A DNA stretch of 64,000 nt, taken from NCBI GenBank assembly GCA_041752395.1, contig JBGSWN010000215.1:62001-126000 (forward strand), read 5' to 3'. Below the pieces are notes generated by a model that was not told where the DNA came from, did not search any database, and saw only the letters and a list, made by a program, of their open reading frames with translations. Within the stretch, counting starts at the first letter, position 1. Every line of letters begins with the position of its first letter. Below, piece after piece: positions 36,293-44,943 of the stretch. Source of the DNA: UBA6168 sp041752395. Lineage in GTDB: Bacteria; Bacteroidota; Bacteroidia; Chitinophagales; Saprospiraceae. The position numbers were made by a program, and so were the translations under genes.

Positions 36293-36919
36293 ATGAAAAA
36301 ACTACTACGCATCATCGCCTTCGTGCTGGCCCTTACGCCAGCCCACGGCCAAGTCCTCCTCAACGAGTTCCAAGCCTCCAACGCCACCACCATCGCTGAC
36401 CCCGGCAGTGGCGACTTCAACAACTGGCTGTAAATCTACAATCCTAGCACTTCGGCGGTGGACCTGACTGGCTACCGACTGGCAGCACCCGTGGAATTTG
36501 TTTTTCCTGCTGGCGCAACGATAGCGCCCGGCGATACGGTGGTGGTTGCCAAAACGGCGGCCAATTTCCCCGCTGCCCCCTACCCCATCTTTGAATGGAC
36601 GGCGGGCAAGCTGCGCAACGAGGGCGAGGTCATCCACCTCTTCGATGCCGACGGCCTGCTGGTGGACTTCGTGCGCTACAACAACCACCTGCCTTGGCCG
36701 GAGGGCGATTCGCTGCTGGGCCGTTCCATCGAGCTGGTTTCCAGCCTGCTAGACAATCACTTCGCCACCAGTTGGAAGCCAAGCGCTGCGGTGGGTGGCT
36801 CGCCGGGCGAAGTGTCCGTGGCTTCCGGCACGGTGGCAGTGGTGAATACCTTGGAAATGCTGGTGTATCCGAACCCGGCGCATGAGGTGGTGAATGTGGC
36901 GGTGAAGGTGGCTATTTAA
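36293..36919 (+). pseudogene. Lamin-tail-domain secreted protein, broken by an in-frame stop
   Basis: From an ATG at 36293 a signal peptide (MKKLLRIIAFVLALTPAHGQ) leads into VLLNEFQASN, the typical start of a lamin-tail domain. Codon 47 is TAA (36431-36433) where the family usually has GAA (NNW-L-E-IYNPS). The same frame then continues without break to 36919 with a full domain (DLTGYRLA ... GEVIHLFDADGLLVDFVRYNN). The T9SS sorting domain begins (YPNPAHEVVNV) but stops after about 20 of ~75 residues. Both a nonsense change and a truncated end mark it as a decaying gene. Confidence 0.85.
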
Positions 36920-37053
36920 GGGATGAGGAGTGAGGGATGAGGGATGGCGGCATTACTGGGTTGAACTGGCAATGCCGTTTTTTATGGGACGGACTAATGG
37001 TAAGCAAGGCAATTAAAGATTAAAATCAACTGAGCGATGTCAATTTAATTATC

Positions 37054-37269
37054 TTATTTCTCCCAAATCTTCGTGCGGGGTGAATCAAAAACCACTTGGT
37101 CGCAAGGAACCATACCTGGGTCGTAACCCTCTACATTGGTTTCACATACTTCTTCGCAATTGGTGTTGTAAACATAATCACCACAGTCTGCGCAGGTATG
37201 TTGGAACCAATATAATTTGCCACTTGGCGCATCTATTTCATAGATATATTTAGCCGCCGATAAGTAGAT
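37054..37269 (-). pseudogene. Cys-rich gene remnant, 5' truncated
   Basis: Seventy-one codons read openly on the minus strand from just after a stop (37270-37272) to a TAA at 37054. The composition is convincingly coding: KYIYEIDAPSGKLYWFQHTC, then two close Cys pairs (CADC, and CEEVC later), and an end FDSPRTKIWEK. There is no start codon before residue ~50. It looks like the end of a small Cys-rich secreted or lipoprotein gene whose front has been lost. Confidence 0.55.
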
Positions 37270-37430
37270 TTACGATTTTAGATTTACGACTTACGAGGCG
37301 CAAATCATTGAAATCGAACAACTTAGGTCAAAGTCGAAATCTAAACTAATTTCAACAGCCTACTTATTGAAAATTATTCCAATCAAAACGCTTCAATACT
37401 GGTTCTTCCCGAAAATATATGTTGAAATAA

Positions 37431-37466
37431 CAAAAAGCCCTGCCAACTTACAAAGTGGACAGGGCT
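37431..37466 (-). terminator. Rho-independent terminator of the PKD/Kazal-like gene
   Basis: On the minus strand a GCCCTGTCC...GGCAGGGC stem is followed by TTTTTG. It lies 19 bp past the stop of the PKD-domain gene. Confidence 0.85.
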
Positions 37467-37484
37467 CATTCGTGCAATTCTCTT

Positions 37485-40307
37485 TTATTCTTTCACCAAT
37501 TTCATGGTGTGCTGCTGGCTTCCATCTATAATTTTCAGCATATACATACCGGAAGGCAAATTGGTCAATGGGATTTGTAATTGCTGCTGCCCTTGCGTCA
37601 GATGGTAGTCTGCTTTCCAAACCTGCTGACCGGCCATACTTTGGAGGCTGAGCTGTGCTTCGCCTGTGCCTAGTTGCGATTTTTTATCCCAAATAAGGTT
37701 CACCACCTCTCCAGCGGGATTAGGGTATAGGTTCAATGCATCCTGGGCTGGCTTTTCTTCTTTGGCGTCGCTTGGATTAAACACAATGGCGGATGGTGCC
37801 GAATTGCCCCAGAACTGGCCCGTGAGCAGGTTCATCGTCACGGTGAAGGTGCTGGTGCAACCGTCAAAAGCATCGATGGTCAGTGAGACCGTGAAAGTAC
37901 CGGGCTGTGCGTAAATATGCACAGGGAATTGTTCCGTGGAAGTATTGCCATCGCCGAAGTCCCAGGCATAATTCGCTGCGCCAAAGGGGAAGGATAAATC
38001 TTGGAACGAAACCTCCAAGCCCGACACTTGCGGGAGGAACAAGGCTTGGCAAGTGCTGGTGTAATAGGCAACCGTATCAGCCCATAACAACATGGAATAA
38101 GTGTTGGTGCAGGAGTCCTGAATATCGCTGACCGTGAGCGTGGTGAGGTAAATCCCGGGCGCTGGGAAAATGTGGGTTGGATTCTGCTCAGTGCTGGTTT
38201 CGCCATCACCAAAGTTCCAAAACCAAGTGTCCACGCCAGGGGAAGAAAAATCGAGGAAGTTGAGCGACATAAGGTCATTGGGGTTTTGTTCGAACCAGAA
38301 ATAGGAATAGCAGGCAGGCAGGCCCGTGTAATCATAAACGTTTACTGGATAAGTAATCGTACTGGTACAACCCGAATCGGAGGTGATGCTCAAGGTCACT
38401 GTGTATTCGCCAAAGTCAGCGTAGCTGTGATGCGGGTTTTGTTCGGTGCTGGTCGTTCCATCGCCAAAGTCCCAAAGCCAGTTGGTAAACTCGCCAAAGC
38501 TTATGTCCTGGAAGAATATGCCCAAACTGTCCAAACCATCCTGATAGTAGTAAAACGATGCTTGGCAATAGTTGATGTCCTCGCAATTTTCATAGTCGAA
38601 ATAGCCATTGCACTCCGCATAGCAAGCATTGCTAAACGTGAAGAAGGAACCATCGGGTTCTACCACGCAGACTGGCGTATAGTCGCCAGGGCAAACACAA
38701 GGACTCAAGCCAGAACCAGCCAAAATATCGAAGGTAATGACAGATTGGCAGCCATCTTCAAAAGTGACCGTCAGCGATACGAAGTAAACGCCAGCAGTCG
38801 GAAAGGAATGTATTGGGTTTTGCTCCGTGCTGGTGGTACCATCCTGAAAGTTCCAGCTCCAACTCGCCACATTGCTGCCTGTAAAGCTGAACGACTGGTC
38901 ATAGAAAATAATACCAAGCGGGTCCTGCCAGTCATGGGTAAAATAATAGCTGGCCTGGCAATTGGTCTGCCCATCACCTACGATGAGGTGATACGTATGA
39001 TAGGCAACACAGCCATCGCTACCTGTTACCTCCAGGCCAACGAAATAAAACCCTTCGTTCCCGTAAGTATGCACTGGGTTTTCTTCCACACTACTGCTCC
39101 CATCGCCAAAATACCAATGGTAGCTTAGGCTATCGCCATAGCTGTTATCAGTGAACTGGTAGGTAAACGCTGCCGAATCAATCAGGGTTACGCCAAAATC
39201 GGCAAAGCAATAAGTGGCCCCGTTGCAGTTTTCATAATCCGTGAACCCAAGGCAATCGGCATAGCAGCTGTTCTCCAAAGTCACTTCCAAACCTGCGGAA
39301 GTGGTTAAGCAAACGGGTGCATGGTAATTGGGGCAATCGCAGGCCGAACCCACCAATACCAGACTGTAATAGGTTTTGGTGCAGCCCGAAGCTGTGACGA
39401 TGGTCAATGTTACCAAGTACCCTTCATTATTGCCAAAAGTATGGACTGGATTTGCCTCAACGCTGGTTGCGCCATCTCCAAAATCCCAAGCATAGCTTAC
39501 GACTTCGCCAAAACTGAAGCTGATAAAGGAAACTGTATTCAGCGACGTTGAATCGTTGAAGTGAAAGTAAAAATAGGTATCGCAGGATGTAGGGTCAAAA
39601 CAAGGTGTGACATCCTCATAACCATAACATTGCGCTTCGCAAAGGTTATTGAAACCAACTTGAGTGCTGTCCGGCAGATAAGTACAATAAGCTGCAAAAT
39701 AATTCGGGCAGTTACATGCCAAAAGGTCTCCTACTAAAACCCAATAGGCTAACGTATTGGAGCAACTATCATTGCTTACGGTCAAACTAATGAACTTGTA
39801 GCCAGGTTCCAAGTAAGTATGCGTTGGATTTTGAGCTGTACTGATTGCCCCATCTCCAAAATCCCAAAGATAGTCAGGAGAAGCAGCCAAAGAATAGTCT
39901 ATGAAATTGAGCGTGAGAGGGTCGGTCGGGCTATGTTCGTAAGAATACGAGGCTTGGCAGGTTGTGGCCGGGTTGCAAAGCAGGAAATTGAGGCTTGTCG
40001 AACCGGAAAACGGGATGATATTTTCGTAAAAGTAAATATCGTCCGTGCATACATTGTAGGTACTTACCAATAGCGGCGGGTTTATTCCCCCAGGAAAGTC
40101 AATTGACATGGAATAGTTGCCCAGTGAATCGGTTATTGCCGCTTGGTAATAAAGGTAATCCTGAGAATAGGCTGCCACATAATAGCTGGCGCCCGGTTGG
40201 TCGAAGACTTGCAAATTGCCTGTAATCGTAAAAGTATAGGCACTGGCTTTCTGGGCAAAGAACAGCAGCAAAAAGGCTGAAAAAACCGTTAGTAAAAACT
40301 TTTTCAT
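37485..40307 (-). CDS. T9SS-secreted protein with seven PKD and three Kazal-like modules
   Basis: A 940-residue protein from the ATG at 40307 with signal peptide KKFLLTVFSAFLLLFFAQKASA. After a carboxypeptidase-regulatory-like start come seven PKD domains, each recognisable by WDFGDG or a variant and a following HTY/HSY-like strand. Between them sit three Cys-rich modules (CNCPNY..., CDCPNY..., CVCPGD...). Each has the spacing C-x-C-x(n)-C ... C-x(2-3)-C ... C and PVC- and NxC-type turns resembling Kazal protease-inhibitor domains. The C-terminal ~85 residues are a T9SS type A sorting domain (NLYPNPAGEVVNL ... GMYMLKI). The PKD arms suggest adhesion; the Kazal-like modules may inhibit proteases. 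Confidence 0.9.
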   Translation of the reverse strand: MKKFLLTVFSAFLLLFFAQKASAYTFTITGNLQVFDQPGASYYVAAYSQDYLYYQAAITDSLGNYSMSIDFPGGINPPLLVSTYNVCTDDIYFYENIIPFSGSTSLNFLLCNPATTCQASYSYEHSPTDPLTLNFIDYSLAASPDYLWDFGDGAISTAQNPTHTYLEPGYKFISLTVSNDSCSNTLAYWVLVGDLLACNCPNYFAAYCTYLPDSTQVGFNNLCEAQCYGYEDVTPCFDPTSCDTYFYFHFNDSTSLNTVSFISFSFGEVVSYAWDFGDGATSVEANPVHTFGNNEGYLVTLTIVTASGCTKTYYSLVLVGSACDCPNYHAPVCLTTSAGLEVTLENSCYADCLGFTDYENCNGATYCFADFGVTLIDSAAFTYQFTDNSYGDSLSYHWYFGDGSSSVEENPVHTYGNEGFYFVGLEVTGSDGCVAYHTYHLIVGDGQTNCQASYYFTHDWQDPLGIIFYDQSFSFTGSNVASWSWNFQDGTTSTEQNPIHSFPTAGVYFVSLTVTFEDGCQSVITFDILAGSGLSPCVCPGDYTPVCVVEPDGSFFTFSNACYAECNGYFDYENCEDINYCQASFYYYQDGLDSLGIFFQDISFGEFTNWLWDFGDGTTSTEQNPHHSYADFGEYTVTLSITSDSGCTSTITYPVNVYDYTGLPACYSYFWFEQNPNDLMSLNFLDFSSPGVDTWFWNFGDGETSTEQNPTHIFPAPGIYLTTLTVSDIQDSCTNTYSMLLWADTVAYYTSTCQALFLPQVSGLEVSFQDLSFPFGAANYAWDFGDGNTSTEQFPVHIYAQPGTFTVSLTIDAFDGCTSTFTVTMNLLTGQFWGNSAPSAIVFNPSDAKEEKPAQDALNLYPNPAGEVVNLIWDKKSQLGTGEAQLSLQSMAGQQVWKADYHLTQGQQQLQIPLTNLPSGMYMLKIIDGSQQHTMKLVKE

Positions 40308-40747
40308 GACATTTTTTTGGTGGAAACCCGAAGCCACAAGAAAATTGCGGATTTTCATTTTTTAAGAAATTAATGGACATGGGAAGCCATGTTTCAAGTG
40401 GAGTATGTGCTTAGTTAAGTGAAATGGTTGCCTAGCATTCCCATTGGCTGCCGTTTATGTGCAATGGGCGACATTTGATAAGGGTGGCGGACCCGCTACC
40501 CAAGGAATTTTTTGTAAAAATATGGCCTGAACAGCCTACAAGCTCGGCGAACTGTACCGCCGAAGTCCGCATCGGCGCTTTCCTATTTGCAAGTTTGTAA
40601 CACACTTAATTTGAGGTTATTTTAAGACCTCCCTTGCCCAAAAACACCCTTTTACAGTTCATTTACATCCTTTTACAAGCAAAATACCGCATGATACTTG
40701 CACTGCCTGCATCTTTGCCGCATTGTTTCACCAATCAATTCAAAGTC
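40308..40747. other. Intergenic region between divergent surface-protein genes
   Basis: No supportable gene. The open frame that begins at 40634 is the upstream extension of the BNR lipoprotein gene and lacks coding character before 40748. Promoters for the two divergent genes must lie here; CATCTTTGC near 40710 is a possible -7 element but has no well-spaced partner. Confidence 0.5.
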
Positions 40748-41758
40748 ATGTATAGTTTCAAATTTGCTTTATTGTTCTTGTTCTCATCCTTCCTAGCTTG
40801 CCAGCAGGTACAGGAGAATGCAATTCCATTGGCTGAAGGGCTTGCCGTTGCCGTCAAGCAGGAAACAGGGAAAGCCCCGACGGCAGCGACCAATATCGTT
40901 CTTCAATCCGCAGATGGTGGGCAAACTTGGCAGGACATCAGCGCAGGGCTGCCTTTGGATTTCAAACCTTGGGGGTTATTGGTTGGGGATAGCGAGGTTT
41001 ATTTACGGGCTGAACATGAAATGTACCGCAGCAGCCCAGCTTCCACAAGCCCTGTTTGGGAAAAAGAAGCACTCGATGAAGACCCTGGCGTCGCCATTTT
41101 TCCGGGCCGGGCGGGGGTATTCACTTCCGCTACTGGTGGTCGACTTTTCCAAAAAGTGAAGGGAGCAGGTGTTTGGCTGCCAGTAGGCACCCAGTTAAAA
41201 GGCCATTCGATTTACACCATTTTTGAAAGTCCGGAGGGCAACTTGGTTATCGGCTGCGACAACGGCATTTACAAATCCACTGACCATGCAAAAACCTGGA
41301 AACAGGTATTTTATGGGGGTTGGGTGATGCGCATGGTGGAGTCCGAAGGCGTGCTACTTTGCACCAACGAAGGCGGCATTTTGCGCTCCACTGATGGTGG
41401 CGAACATTGGGAAGTAGTGCTGAGCGAAGGTGGCGTGGGCATTGCCGTAGAGGTTATCAAGGGCGGGTTTGCTGCTATTACTTTCAATACCGAATCGGAG
41501 TCGAGAAGGATGCGCACTTCCACCGACGGTGGCAAAACCTGGCAGGCGATAGATGCGGGCCTTTCGGCTTCCATGGATATTAGCTCCATTAAGCAAATGG
41601 GTGAATACTTTTTTTGCGGCCATCCAGACGGCATTTACCGCTCTGGCGACCGTGGCAAAACTTGGGAATTGATACTGCCTTCCATTCGGAAAAAGGTGTT
41701 CAATTTGTCCGTTTCGGGTGGCGTGATTTATGCGGTGCCAAGAGATGCGGGGTGTTGA
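40748..41758 (+). CDS. BNR/Asp-box beta-propeller lipoprotein
   Basis: A 336-residue lipoprotein from the ATG at 40748 with the lipobox FLAC (Cys18). At least five Asp-box (BNR) motifs are visible, S-x-D-x-G-x-T-W or close variants: SADGGQTW, STDHAKTW, STDGGEHW, STDGGKTW and SGDRGKTW. Such repeats build sialidase- or sortilin-type propellers. No catalytic sialidase residues can be identified, so a binding or structural role is as likely as an enzyme. It ends close to two inverted repeats. Confidence 0.88.
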   Translation: MYSFKFALLFLFSSFLACQQVQENAIPLAEGLAVAVKQETGKAPTAATNIVLQSADGGQTWQDISAGLPLDFKPWGLLVGDSEVYLRAEHEMYRSSPASTSPVWEKEALDEDPGVAIFPGRAGVFTSATGGRLFQKVKGAGVWLPVGTQLKGHSIYTIFESPEGNLVIGCDNGIYKSTDHAKTWKQVFYGGWVMRMVESEGVLLCTNEGGILRSTDGGEHWEVVLSEGGVGIAVEVIKGGFAAITFNTESESRRMRTSTDGGKTWQAIDAGLSASMDISSIKQMGEYFFCGHPDGIYRSGDRGKTWELILPSIRKKVFNLSVSGGVIYAVPRDAGC

Positions 41759-41775
41759 TAAATTGGAAAAGAATA

Positions 41776-41806
41776 GGGTTACTAAACTTATAGAGTTTAG
41801 TAACCC
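41776..41806 (+). terminator. Stem-loop after the BNR gene
   Basis: A perfect 13-bp stem (GGGTTACTAAACT at 41776-41788 with 41794-41806) and a 5-nt loop. Only a short T stretch follows (CTTTGG), so termination efficiency is uncertain. Confidence 0.6.
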
Positions 41807-41824
41807 CTTTGGAAATTATTAGGC

Positions 41825-41912
41825 CTCCCGCAGATTTCTTAGATTCACGCAGATTTTTTTCCTTGGAAATTCTGTGTGCATCATCTGCGAAAATCTGCGT
41901 TATCTGCGGGAG
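41825..41912. repeat. CGCAGATTT-type inverted repeat
   Basis: CTCCCGCAGA at 41825-41834 is the exact complement of 41903-41912, and several CGCAGATTT or complement words lie between. It lies just after the stop of the last operon gene (gabD, ending at 41961 on the minus strand). Confidence 0.65.
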
Positions 41913-41960
41913 AATTATTTTTGTTGCTGCTTCTTTGATAAGAGCTTGTTTGGAATTTGA

Positions 41961-43424
41961 TCACTCTACCCCACCCCAGCACAAATATTTCATCACTAAA
42001 AAATCATCCATACCATACTTCGAGCCTTCCCGCCCGAAGCCGCTTTCTTTTATGCCGCCGAATGGCGCAACTGCCGTGGAAATCATGCCCGTGTTGATAC
42101 CGACCATGCCATATTCCAACGCCTCGGCCACCCGCCAGATGCGGGCATAATCCCTTCCATAAAAATAGGATGCCAAGCCAAACGGCGTGTCGTTGGCCAA
42201 GCGGATGACCTCCTCCTCCGTCTCGAATTTCATGACCGGGGCGATGGGGCCGAAAATCTCTTCCGAGCTGATTTCCATATCGGTGGTAATCCCCGTCAGC
42301 ACCGTGGGTTCGTAGAAAGAACCATTGCCAGCATTGGCTTTTGGTTGGCCGCCCGTCAGCACTTTTGCGCCTTTTGAGGTGGCATCTTTGACGAGCCGCT
42401 GCACTTTCTCCATAGCATCTTTATTGATGAGCGGGCCAATTTCAATGCCCTCGCTCATGCCGTTCCCGACGGGCAATTGGCTGGCTGCTTCGGCGAGTTT
42501 TTGGGTGAACTTTTCATAAATGCCCGCCTGTGCGTAAAGGCGGTTGGCACATACGCAGGTCTGTCCGGCATTGCGGTATTTTGAAGCGATAGCGCCTGCC
42601 ACGGCAGCATCCAAATCAGCATCGTCGAAGACAATGAACGGGGCGTTGCCACCGAGTTCGAGCGACAGTTTTTTCACCGTGCCAGCGCATTGCGCCATGA
42701 GCTTTTTGCCAATTTCAGTGGAGCCGGTGAACGAGAGTTTCCGAACCAGCGGGTTGTCCGTCAGTTCCTTTCCCACCGCTGGGGCATGACTGGTGGTGAT
42801 TATGTTCAAAACGCCCGGCGGGAAGCCTGCTTCCTCCGCCAATGCAGCCAGTGCGAGCGCCGAAAGCGGCGTGTCCTCGGCGGGTTTGACGACCACCGTG
42901 CAGCCTGCGGCCAATGCCGGGGCCACTTTTCGGGTTATCATCGCATTGGGGAAATTCCACGGGGTGATGGCCGCTGCCACCCCGATAGGCTGGCGGATGG
43001 TCATGATGCGCAGGCCCTTGCCGTGGCCAGGAATGACGTCACCATAGACCCGCCTCGCCTCTTCCGCAAACCACTCCACGAAGGAAGCGCCGTAGCGAAT
43101 TTCGCCTTTGGCTTCCGCCAGCGGTTTACCCTGTTCGGTGGTGAGGATGGTTGCGAGGTCGTCGAGGTTTTCCATTTGCAGGGCGTACCATTTTTTCAAA
43201 ATCTTGGCCCGTTCTTCGGCGGTTTTGTCCCGCCAAGCGGGGAAGGCTTTTGCGGCAGCACCAATGGCTGCGCTGGTCTCGGCAGCACCCATGTCTGGCA
43301 CGTTGCCGATGTGAGAACCGTCGTAGGGATTGGTGACAGGGAAGGTTTTGCCATTATAGGAATCAACCCAATGTCCGTCAAAAAAAGCTTTGTCCCTGAG
43401 AAGGGTATTGTTCTTTAAATTCAT
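41961..43424 (-). CDS. gabD: NAD(P)-dependent succinate-semialdehyde dehydrogenase
   Basis: A 487-residue aldehyde dehydrogenase. The catalytic Cys290 (NAGQTCVCANR) is followed by a second Cys two residues on, which is the hallmark of succinate-semialdehyde dehydrogenases. Glu256 lies in LSLELGGN, and the cofactor motif GSTEIG is at about 234-239. It should oxidise succinate semialdehyde to succinate, the last step of GABA breakdown. It is the last gene of a six-gene cluster that starts with an aminotransferase. Whether it prefers NAD or NADP cannot be told. Confidence 0.93.
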   Translation of the reverse strand: MNLKNNTLLRDKAFFDGHWVDSYNGKTFPVTNPYDGSHIGNVPDMGAAETSAAIGAAAKAFPAWRDKTAEERAKILKKWYALQMENLDDLATILTTEQGKPLAEAKGEIRYGASFVEWFAEEARRVYGDVIPGHGKGLRIMTIRQPIGVAAAITPWNFPNAMITRKVAPALAAGCTVVVKPAEDTPLSALALAALAEEAGFPPGVLNIITTSHAPAVGKELTDNPLVRKLSFTGSTEIGKKLMAQCAGTVKKLSLELGGNAPFIVFDDADLDAAVAGAIASKYRNAGQTCVCANRLYAQAGIYEKFTQKLAEAASQLPVGNGMSEGIEIGPLINKDAMEKVQRLVKDATSKGAKVLTGGQPKANAGNGSFYEPTVLTGITTDMEISSEEIFGPIAPVMKFETEEEVIRLANDTPFGLASYFYGRDYARIWRVAEALEYGMVGINTGMISTAVAPFGGIKESGFGREGSKYGMDDFLVMKYLCWGGVE

Positions 43425-43445
43425 ATTTTAAAAAGGTTTATGAGG

Positions 43446-43496
43446 GTTGATGAGGGTTGATGGGTTTATTCTATCAACCCATCAACCCTTATCAAC
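43446..43496. repeat. Hairpin in the operon gap before gabD
   Basis: 21 bases at 43446-43466 pair with 43476-43496 with one mismatch, around a 9-nt loop. The arms consist of repeated GGGTTGATG words. The hairpin fills nearly the whole gap between the C45 gene and gabD. Confidence 0.85.
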
Positions 43497-43504
43497 ACAA
43501 AAAA

Positions 43505-44749
43505 TCACTTGCGCCATTTTTGGCCATATTTCTTGCCGAGGACCGACCAAAAATCCGCCACGATTTCCCATGGTATTTGGCCTCGGCGTTTGATTTCGCT
43601 TCGCAAATTTTTCAATAGCAGCTTGGATTTTGGAGAACTTGGCTCGTCCATTGACGCTACCAATGACTCAGCGACAGTCTCTTGCCAATCCAGCATCGCC
43701 GTTTCTGGCTGGTAAGTTTCTTCCGTGGTTTCCGCTGGGACATTGACCCGACTATCTGTTTTTACTGCTGGTGCGTGCTCACTAAACTTAATCAGCCTTT
43801 CACCTTCCTGAAAATCATCAAAGGTTTGCAGCCAATCTTCATTGGGCCAATGCATTTGTACAGTGCCTTCCATTGGGTGGTAAACGGCGGTGTAAAGCGT
43901 ACCGAACCCCTCCCGGAAGCGGGTATTGTAGAGCGGTGGCTGAAGAAATGCTGCTATCGCCGCAGTTTCATCCGGACAGTCCTCCGATAGCATATTTTCC
44001 AAAAAAACAGCCCGCTCAACAGTCTTGTTGAAATGGGCGTTCTCGTGCCAGTCAATGACCCCTTGGTGGTTGGTGGCCAAAGTTGCATCCGTGACAAGTG
44101 GGATTTTGTCGGGGGCCAGTTGCACGGTTTTGAACTCACCACTCCGGTCAATCACCGTAACATTGTAGGACATGTGCGAAGGTATCCGTGTCAACGTTTC
44201 GACCGCTTCCTCCACTGTGGAGCAAAACTCCAGGACATAACGCAAAATAAACGGAATGCCAAACCCGTCTCCAACCACACGTCGGCCGCCAAAGGTGAGT
44301 GAAATGGCCAGTCCATCCTCGTTCATGCCATCGAGTAAGCCTATCAGGCAATCGCTGCTACCAATCACTTTTTTCCCGTTCCATGCGGTGAGTAGTTGCG
44401 TGCCCTCGATAAGGTCGGGGTGGTAATCGTAGTTGCGGACTAGCTGTACCGTTCCCAATGACAAAACCGCCTGTGAGCATCCACTGATGTAGGCAGGTGG
44501 CTGATAACCGGTGAGGAAACGGGCAGCAACTTCGCCATTGCCCGCCAACGCACAAAGGCGTTCGTAGGTAGGCAGCATCTCCGGCATGTGGCGTTTCAAT
44601 GCAGCTAGCGAAGTATTCAAATCAGGCGTGTATGCAACTCCTTTCGAAGCATACCAAGCATGGTAAGCAGCCCAATAAGTATTGAACAGTTTTTGCCATT
44701 TTGGGCCTGGCCGGGTTGGCTCTGAGATGGCATTAAACGTTAATTGCAT
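43505..44749 (-). CDS. C45-family (Ntn hydrolase) acyltransferase/amidase
   Basis: A 414-residue protein of the acyl-coenzyme A:6-aminopenicillanate acyltransferase (C45) family. These are synthesised as precursors that cut themselves so that a new N-terminal Cys becomes the nucleophile. Cys91 in SGCSQAV is the expected cut site, giving a ~90-residue propeptide. RNYDYHPD about 20 residues later and the GMNEDGLAISLTF and NHQ segments fit the fold. The activity would be transfer or hydrolysis of an amide-linked acyl group. It lies between an ATP-grasp ligase and an aldehyde dehydrogenase, which suggests that it removes a protecting group. Confidence 0.85.
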   Translation of the reverse strand: MQLTFNAISEPTRPGPKWQKLFNTYWAAYHAWYASKGVAYTPDLNTSLAALKRHMPEMLPTYERLCALAGNGEVAARFLTGYQPPAYISGCSQAVLSLGTVQLVRNYDYHPDLIEGTQLLTAWNGKKVIGSSDCLIGLLDGMNEDGLAISLTFGGRRVVGDGFGIPFILRYVLEFCSTVEEAVETLTRIPSHMSYNVTVIDRSGEFKTVQLAPDKIPLVTDATLATNHQGVIDWHENAHFNKTVERAVFLENMLSEDCPDETAAIAAFLQPPLYNTRFREGFGTLYTAVYHPMEGTVQMHWPNEDWLQTFDDFQEGERLIKFSEHAPAVKTDSRVNVPAETTEETYQPETAMLDWQETVAESLVASMDEPSSPKSKLLLKNLRSEIKRRGQIPWEIVADFWSVLGKKYGQKWRK

Positions 44750-44943
44750 TAATCTTTTGTTGAAAATAGTGTGGCTAGACGGGGTATTTGAATTAAACAG
44801 CTGTCACTCCCCGATGTTGCCCCTTGACCGCCGTTTCATCAAATTGAAGTTAAACGGAAGTATCTGTCAAAACCCAGCAGTGACAGCTTTTTTGAATTAT
44901 CTATAAAAAGGGAACTACCGAAAAAGGTAGCACCCTACTTGTT

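Noticed and set aside
37485..40307. Several long plus-strand frames inside the PKD gene (for example 38172-39128)
   Set aside because: They are shadows created by the repeated PKD coding sequence; the minus frame has clear domains.
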